Source: Salarchaeum sp. JOR-1
Lineage (GTDB): Archaea > Halobacteriota > Halobacteria > Halobacteriales > Halobacteriaceae
Direction of reading: 5' to 3'
NCBI RefSeq assembly: GCF_007833275.1
Contig: NZ_CP042241.1
Coordinates: forward strand, 1,860,001-1,924,000
Length of the DNA stretch: 64,000 bases
Within the stretch, counting starts at the first letter, position 1, and every line of letters begins with the position of its first letter. Both the position numbers and the translations under genes were made by a program. Positions 59,626 to 64,000 of the stretch are shown piece by piece. Below the pieces are notes generated by a model. That model did not search any database, had not been told where the DNA came from, and saw only the letters and a program-made list of their open reading frames with translations.

Positions 59626-59664
59626 GATCGGAAGGCACTTCTCCCGGCCGCCGACAGTCCGCGT

Positions 59665-60597
59665 ATGGAACTCACGGGACAGCGAGTCGTCGTCACGGGT
59701 GCCGCCGGATTGGTGGGCTCGCACCTTGCCGCCCACCTCGCGGGCGAGAACGACGTGCTCGCCGTGGACAACCTCTCGAAGGGAACGCGCGACCGCGTCC
59801 CAGACGGCGTCGAGTTCGAGAAGGCCGACCTCCGCGACGAGCACGACGTGGCCGAGGTTATCACCGCGGACGTCGACATCGTGTTCCACTTCGCTGCGTA
59901 CACGGACACGAACTACTCGAACCCCCGAAAGTTGTTCGAGGAGAACGGCGAGATGACGTACAACGTCCTCGAACGCATGAACGAGGTCGGAGTGGACAAG
60001 CTCGCGTTCACGTCGTCGTCGACGGTGTACGGAGAAGCGCCGATGCCGACGCCGGAGGACTACGCGCCCCTCGAACCCATCAGCATCTACGGCGCGTCGA
60101 AGCTCGCGGACGAGGGACTGGTGTCGACGTACGCGCACAGCCACGGCATCCAGTCATGGATGTACCGCTTCGCGAACATCGTCGGCCCCCGGCAGCGCGG
60201 GAACGTCATCCCGGACTTCATCGAGAAGCTGCTCGACGACCCGGAGACGCTTACAATCCTCGGGAACGGCCGACAGGAGAAGTCGTACATGCACGTCGAG
60301 GAGTGCGTGGACGCGATGTGTCACGTCGTCGAACACGCGGACGGCGACCTGAACACGTACAACCTCGGGACGCGAACGACGACGAGCGTGAACACAATCG
60401 CGGACATTGTCGCGGACGTGCTCGACGTAACCCCGGAGTACGAGTACACGGGCGGCGACCGCGGGTGGACGGGTGACGTGCCGAAGATGCGGCTGTCAAT
60501 CGAGAAGCTGTCCGCGCTCGGCTGGGAGCCCGCTCAGTCGAGCGACGACGCGGTGCGTCGGGCGGCCCGACAGCTCGCGGACGAACTCCGCGAGTAG
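59665..60597 (+). CDS. NAD-dependent nucleotide-sugar epimerase/dehydratase
   Basis: A 310-aa extended SDR like UDP-glucose 4-epimerase. It has TGAAGLVGSHLAAH (residues 10-23), the SSSTVYGEAP catalytic Ser/Thr region and YGASKLADEG with the catalytic Tyr and Lys. Length and motifs suit GalE-like epimerases used in N-glycan or polysaccharide synthesis. No glycosyltransferase genes are next to it, so the pathway is open. Confidence 0.9.
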   Translation: MELTGQRVVVTGAAGLVGSHLAAHLAGENDVLAVDNLSKGTRDRVPDGVEFEKADLRDEHDVAEVITADVDIVFHFAAYTDTNYSNPRKLFEENGEMTYNVLERMNEVGVDKLAFTSSSTVYGEAPMPTPEDYAPLEPISIYGASKLADEGLVSTYAHSHGIQSWMYRFANIVGPRQRGNVIPDFIEKLLDDPETLTILGNGRQEKSYMHVEECVDAMCHVVEHADGDLNTYNLGTRTTTSVNTIADIVADVLDVTPEYEYTGGDRGWTGDVPKMRLSIEKLSALGWEPAQSSDDAVRRAARQLADELRE

Positions 60598-60642
60598 ACG
60601 GATATTCTTTTGACGGCCAGGCTCAAACACTCGAGTAGTTCG

Positions 60643-61284
60643 ATGTTCGATGTCGGCTCGGCGCTTCCTGCCGACCGGGTGCCCGAGGGGACGAACCTCC
60701 TCGTGGGCGGTCCGGCGATGAGTCGGAAGCGCGAAATCGCCCGGTCGCTCGTTGCGGACGGGATATCTCGCGGCGAAGGCGCGGTCGTAGTGACGACGCG
60801 GGACAGCGCTGACCGCTTGCTCGACCGGTCTCCCTCGATTCGCACGGCGACGATGGAGGGCCGCGCGGGCGTCATCGACTGCGTGACGCGCGAGCGCGGC
60901 GGCGATTACCGAGAGCGGGAGAACGTCCGATACGTCTCGTCACCGGGCGACCTCACCGACATCGGAATCCGCGCAGCCGGGTTCTTCAAGCGGTTCAGCG
61001 ACGAGGGCCGTCCGGTTCGGTTCGCGCTCGCGTCGCTCTCGACGATGTTGATGTACGCGGACACTCGGCGGGTGTTCCGGTTCATGAACGTGCTCACGGG
61101 CCGCGTTCAGCAGCACGGCTGGTTTGGCGCGACGGTGCTGGAGACGGACGACCGGACGGCGTTCGATACGTTCGCGCCGCTGTTCGACGGGATGGTGCAG
61201 ACGCGGCACAACGAGAACGAGGGCCGCATCGAGGTCCGCGTCCTCGGACTTGACGGCGCGCCGACGAACTGGCAGCCGTTCTAG
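60643..61284 (+). CDS. RecA/KaiC-superfamily-like protein with degenerate P-loop (haloarchaeal RAD55-type)
   Basis: A 213-aa protein with the strand order of a KaiC-like/RAD55 domain: LLVGGPAMSRKREIARSLV where a Walker A should be (the GxGKT is lost), GAVVVTTRDSADRLL, then a RFALASLSTMLMY strand for Walker B. It lacks the nucleotide-binding Lys, so ATP binding is doubtful; it may act as a signal or scaffold protein. I start at the second ATG (60643, MFDVGSALP). Its stop overlaps the convergent gene on CTAG. Confidence 0.72.
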   Translation: MFDVGSALPADRVPEGTNLLVGGPAMSRKREIARSLVADGISRGEGAVVVTTRDSADRLLDRSPSIRTATMEGRAGVIDCVTRERGGDYRERENVRYVSSPGDLTDIGIRAAGFFKRFSDEGRPVRFALASLSTMLMYADTRRVFRFMNVLTGRVQQHGWFGATVLETDDRTAFDTFAPLFDGMVQTRHNENEGRIEVRVLGLDGAPTNWQPF

Positions 61285-61703
61285 GAGAAGTGTTCTTCTG
61301 CGGCGGCTTCGGAGGAGGCGTCCTCGCGGAGTTCGGTGTCGACGTACGAGAGGAGGTCGTTCACGAGTTCGCCGTAGTCGTCGAGGGAGTCGCGGTCGAA
61401 GCTCAGCATGACGCCCTCCCATTCGCCGAGCGGAATCTGGACGAGGATGACTTCGTTGAACCAGCGCGCGGTCACGTCGAGCGTCCCCCAGCGGTTGAAC
61501 TCGCTCTGCTCGGGGACGTCGTCGAGCGCTTTGAGGATGGCGTTTTTCGCCATCTCCTCGAACTCCTCGGCGGTGAACTCGGCGGTGATGTCGTCTCGCT
61601 TGTAGAGTATGTCGTGTGTGTCCCCCTCGTAGTGGAGCGCGACGCGGAGCGTGTCGCGCTCGCTGACTTCGGAGAGAAAACCGTCGAGTACGTCATCAGT
61701 CAT
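61281..61703 (-). CDS. Conserved haloarchaeal protein of unknown function
   Basis: A 140-aa acidic protein with a mixed alpha-beta pattern: LRVALHYEGDTHDILYKRDDI, a helix with EEMAKNAILKALDDVPEQ, the strand DVTARWFNEVILVQIPLGEWEG, and a helical C-terminus. The alternation resembles a roadblock or profilin-like fold seen with RAD55-type ATPases, and the neighbouring gene encodes such a protein convergently. That is speculation; the family is not known to me. Confidence 0.7.
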   Translation of the reverse strand: MTDDVLDGFLSEVSERDTLRVALHYEGDTHDILYKRDDITAEFTAEEFEEMAKNAILKALDDVPEQSEFNRWGTLDVTARWFNEVILVQIPLGEWEGVMLSFDRDSLDDYGELVNDLLSYVDTELREDASSEAAAEEHFS

Positions 61704-61742
61704 GGGGTTTTCTTCGACACCGCGAACCGTTAACCTTCCCCC

Positions 61743-63203
61743 TCAGGCGTCTGATTTCGCGACGAACCCGTAGCCGGTCGCGGCCATGACGAACAGGGCG
61801 AGCGGGCTGAAGAACGCGAACGCGTAGTAGGGCGCGTACCCGCCGATGGATGCGGAGAGGTTCGCGAGGTCGATGCTTCCGGTGAGCGTGGGCACGCCGA
61901 AGACGCCGGACATGTAGACCGCGCCCGCGTGCCACGGGATGAGCGCGCCGGTCGGGGTGCCGACGGCTTCGACGGCGCGGGAGAGATTGCGTGAGTCGAG
62001 GTCGTGCTCGTCGTAGGCGTTCCGGAGGCTGACGCCGGGGAGGACGATGCTCATGTACTGCTGGGCGCTGAAGGCGTTCGTGACGAACGCGGCGATACCG
62101 GTGCCGGCGACGAGGCTGTTCTCGCTCCAGACGAGGTCGAGGAGTTCGTCGGCGAGCACGGCGAGGACACCGATGCCTTCGAGGAGGCCGCCGAGGGAGA
62201 GCGCGAGGGCGACGACGGTGACGGTCCACGCGGATCCGGAGAGCCCGCCGGTGACGAGCAGGCCGTTCACGAGTTCGACGCCCGTCTCGGGGCTGGTGCC
62301 GTTGAGGAAGACGTTCCAGGCGGTGGTGAACTGCGCGCCCTGGAGGAGGATCGTGGTGAATGCGCCGGCGAAGACGCCGGTGACGAGCGTGGGGAGAGCG
62401 GGGACGCCGTAGAGCGCGAGGCCGAAGGTGACGACGAGCGGCAGGAAGACGAACGGGGTCGTGGCGTAGGTGCCGGCGAGCGCGCCGCGGATGCTCTCGA
62501 CCTGTCCGGCGGGGATCGCGCCGCCTGCGCGGAGTCCGAGGACGGCGTAGACGAGGACGGAGAGGCCGAGCGCGAGCGCGGTGCCGACCTTCATCGCGTC
62601 GATGTGGTCGTAGAGGTCGGTGTTGGTGACGGCGGCGGCGAGGTTGGTGGTGTCGCTGAGCGGGCTCTGTTTGTCGCCGGCGTACGCGCCGGAGAGGATG
62701 GCGCCGGCGGTCATCGGCGCGGGGATCCCGAGGCCGGATCCGATGCCGATGAAGGCGACGCCGAGCGTGCCGGCGGTCGTCCAGGAGCTCCCGATGGAGA
62801 ACGCGACGACGGCGGCGAGCAGCGCGGTTATCGGGAGGAAGATTTCGGGCGTGAGTATGCCGAGGCCGTAGTACATGAGTCCGGGGATGGTTCCGGCGCT
62901 GACCCAGGTGGCGATGAGTGCGTAGATGGTGAAGAGTATGAGGAGCGCCTGCAGGCCCATGATGAGGCCGTTCGAGACGGCGTCGTAGAGGTCGGCGTAC
63001 GTGAGTTCGAGGCGGACGAGACCGACGAGGCCGGCGAAGACGATGCTCCAGAGGAGGGGTGCGTGCGGTGCGAGTCCGAGGTAGCCGGAGCCGACACCGA
63101 GGAAGACGACGACGCCGAGGATTGGGAGAAGCGCCTCTCCGATCGAAGGCCGGCGTTCGGGCGGGATGTCGCTGAGGGTCTTGGGTTCGAAGTCGGAATC
63201 CAT
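61743..63203 (-). CDS. NhaC-family Na+/H+ antiporter, second copy
   Basis: A 486-aa polytopic membrane protein. It shows the NhaC motifs GAILSGAYAGDKQSPLSDTTNLAAAV and a second-half counterpart (TNAFSAQQYMSIVLPG). It has a shorter acidic N-terminus than the antiporter at 9.8-11.4 kb and is clearly divergent from it. The ATG at 63203 follows a GTG at 63206; an AT-rich box at 63227-63235 fits the ATG. It may differ in substrate or affinity from the first NhaC. Confidence 0.86.
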   Translation of the reverse strand: MDSDFEPKTLSDIPPERRPSIGEALLPILGVVVFLGVGSGYLGLAPHAPLLWSIVFAGLVGLVRLELTYADLYDAVSNGLIMGLQALLILFTIYALIATWVSAGTIPGLMYYGLGILTPEIFLPITALLAAVVAFSIGSSWTTAGTLGVAFIGIGSGLGIPAPMTAGAILSGAYAGDKQSPLSDTTNLAAAVTNTDLYDHIDAMKVGTALALGLSVLVYAVLGLRAGGAIPAGQVESIRGALAGTYATTPFVFLPLVVTFGLALYGVPALPTLVTGVFAGAFTTILLQGAQFTTAWNVFLNGTSPETGVELVNGLLVTGGLSGSAWTVTVVALALSLGGLLEGIGVLAVLADELLDLVWSENSLVAGTGIAAFVTNAFSAQQYMSIVLPGVSLRNAYDEHDLDSRNLSRAVEAVGTPTGALIPWHAGAVYMSGVFGVPTLTGSIDLANLSASIGGYAPYYAFAFFSPLALFVMAATGYGFVAKSDA

Positions 63204-63226
63204 CACCCCGGTATATCACTGTGGGG

Positions 63227-63235
63227 AATTAAATA
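63227..63235 (-). promoter_or_regulatory. TATA-like box of the second NhaC gene
   Basis: Read on the minus strand, TATTTAATT lies 24-32 nt upstream of the ATG at 63203, as expected for a leaderless transcript. Confidence 0.6.
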
Positions 63236-63319
63236 CTGTTGATTCATGTCTATTGGGAATCAGACGGGGGCGTACCGACACCCCAACGTTCAGTAAGCAC
63301 GACGGCTTTCCCTCCATCA

Positions 63320-63721
63320 ATGCGCATGGAACTCCGGGTCTGCAAGCACTGCCACGACGGGGAACACGGGAACCCCGAGAAGACAGCGGTCACGCGGGAC
63401 ATGGTGCGCTGCGCGAAACGCGTCCGCGAGTACAAAGACCTCATCGGCCTCGACAGCCTCTACATCACCATGGTGGAGGAAGGAGAACCCGGCGGCGCCG
63501 AAGCCCTCCCCGCCATCGTCGCGTCCATCCAAGACGACCAGATATCGCTCTCGGACACCCAGCTCGTCATGGAGGACGACGACGGCAACATGCTCGTCTA
63601 CCCCGAGCCCGAGGACATCCTCGAAGTCCTCACGCGGAACATCGACCAGCTCTCAGAACAGACGCGCCAGGACGTGACGGTCGAGCTCTCCGAAGAAGGC
63701 TCGGAGATGCTGACGCGCTAG
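63320..63721 (+). CDS. Conserved haloarchaeal protein with N-terminal CxxC motif
   Basis: A 133-aa protein beginning MRMELRVCKHCHDGEHG, with C8, C11 and C31 as possible metal ligands, then a mixed alpha-beta domain with acidic surface (IVASIQDDQISLSDTQLV). A second ATG is 6 bp downstream. Function unknown. Its stop overlaps that of the convergent small membrane protein on CTAG. Confidence 0.65.
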   Translation: MRMELRVCKHCHDGEHGNPEKTAVTRDMVRCAKRVREYKDLIGLDSLYITMVEEGEPGGAEALPAIVASIQDDQISLSDTQLVMEDDDGNMLVYPEPEDILEVLTRNIDQLSEQTRQDVTVELSEEGSEMLTR

Positions 63722-63897
63722 ACGACCGAGACGACGACGAGCGCCAGGAAGACGCTCACCGCGATGGCGCGCAGCAAGTCGGCAGTGCTGTTCTGTGGAT
63801 CCGCCTCCTCGCGGGAGACCGCCCAGATACCGAACACGAGCGCCGCGCCCGCGAGCAACGCGACCACGGCGTACACGAGGTCGAGGAGCGCGCTCAT
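63718..63897 (-). CDS. Small two-helix membrane protein
   Basis: A 59-aa protein with helices at about residues 5-26 and 42-59 joined by an acidic loop with an REEADPQN segment. Its ATG overlaps the stop of the partial upstream gene (ATGA), and its stop shares CTAG with the convergent gene; both patterns support that it is real. It is too short for confident family assignment. Confidence 0.65.
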   Translation of the reverse strand: MSALLDLVYAVVALLAGAALVFGIWAVSREEADPQNSTADLLRAIAVSVFLALVVVSVV

Positions 63898-64000
63898 TCC
63901 TCCACCTCCCCGCCGTCGGCGGCGGTAGTTCGCCCTTCTTCACGCTGCTGCTTCTCGAAGCGAGCGCGGAGGAGGTTCCCGTAGACGGACAGCACGATCC
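63894..64000 (-). CDS. Unidentified gene, C-terminal end only
   Basis: The last 35 codons of a gene that enters from the right edge. The visible end (VLSVYGNLLRARFEKQQ, then an acidic tail) looks like the end of a membrane protein followed by a charged cytoplasmic tail. It overlaps the small membrane protein gene (ATGA), so the two form an operon. Identity cannot be judged. Confidence 0.5.
   Translation of the reverse strand, partial: IVLSVYGNLLRARFEKQQREEGRTTAADGGEVEE

Noticed and set aside
58513-60144. A 543-codon minus-strand frame over the dehydrogenase and epimerase genes
   Set aside because: Antisense to two genes with full SDR motifs; no domain of its own.

Overview
The window is chromosomal DNA from a halophilic archaeon (class Halobacteria). 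It has high GC content, acidic proteome, twin-arginine lipoprotein signals, TATA-like boxes 24-33 nt upstream of start codons (leaderless transcripts), archaeal information-processing proteins (TFS, TFE, MBF1, aTrm56) and an archaeal-lipid reductase. I cannot assign a genus. Coding density is high: about 78 genes, one tRNA, no rRNA, no CRISPR and no recognisable insertion sequence.

Layout. 1-6.7 kb: the end of a phosphohexomutase-family gene, then a nucleoside uptake and salvage operon (BMP lipoprotein, two-domain ATPase, two permeases, cytidine deaminase, nucleoside phosphorylase). 6.8-12.7 kb: thiC, an Eis-like acetyltransferase, an NhaC antiporter and an M20 amidohydrolase. 13-14.8 kb: geranylgeranyl reductase and a 2Fe-2S ferredoxin, divergent from mirror-image promoter boxes. 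14.8-21.3 kb: a phosphate regulon with an AbrB-PhoU regulator divergent from pstS-pstC-pstA-pstB-phoU. 21.6-34.2 kb: mixed housekeeping genes (membrane proteins, kinases, a 2-hydroxyacid dehydrogenase, a 7TM histidine kinase, tRNA-Lys, an RCK-DHH protein, MBF1, a hisC/adenylate-kinase/CDP-alcohol-transferase operon, FAH, UPF0173, OsmC). 34.4-38.4 kb: an S10-like protein, a Nudix hydrolase, a possible PD-(D/E)XK nuclease, enoyl-CoA hydratase and TFS. 38.4-41.2 kb: MaoC hydratase, CitE-like lyase and glutamate dehydrogenase, a set that fits part of the methylaspartate cycle. 41.6-48.4 kb: aldo-keto reductase, gamma-glutamyltransferase, acyl-CoA dehydrogenase, a RIO-like kinase and aldehyde dehydrogenase. 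48.5-64 kb: nitrilase, small membrane proteins, a WHy-domain protein, a second AbrB-PhoU protein, an NAD-kinase-like protein, a TFE-DUF2110 cluster, aTrm56, two Rossmann enzymes, a RecA-fold protein and a second NhaC.

The most striking non-coding structure is between glutamate dehydrogenase and the aldo-keto reductase. There, ten consecutive inverted repeats, nine with exactly 3-nt loops, fill about 300 bp. Other unexplained structure includes an 18-bp tandem repeat after phoU, a 47-bp duplication of the acyl-CoA dehydrogenase 3' end, a terminator-like element found after two unrelated genes, and seven tail-to-tail gene pairs whose stop codons overlap by 4 bp, five of them on CTAG.

Functional links: the nucleoside genes form one import-to-catabolism route; the reductase/ferredoxin pair probably shares control and perhaps electrons; the pst cluster has two palindromes suited to phosphate-responsive control. 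No obvious defence island or wholly new multi-gene system is present. The best candidates for new biology are the hairpin array, the mirrored reductase/ferredoxin promoter and the Cys-bearing nuclease-like protein.
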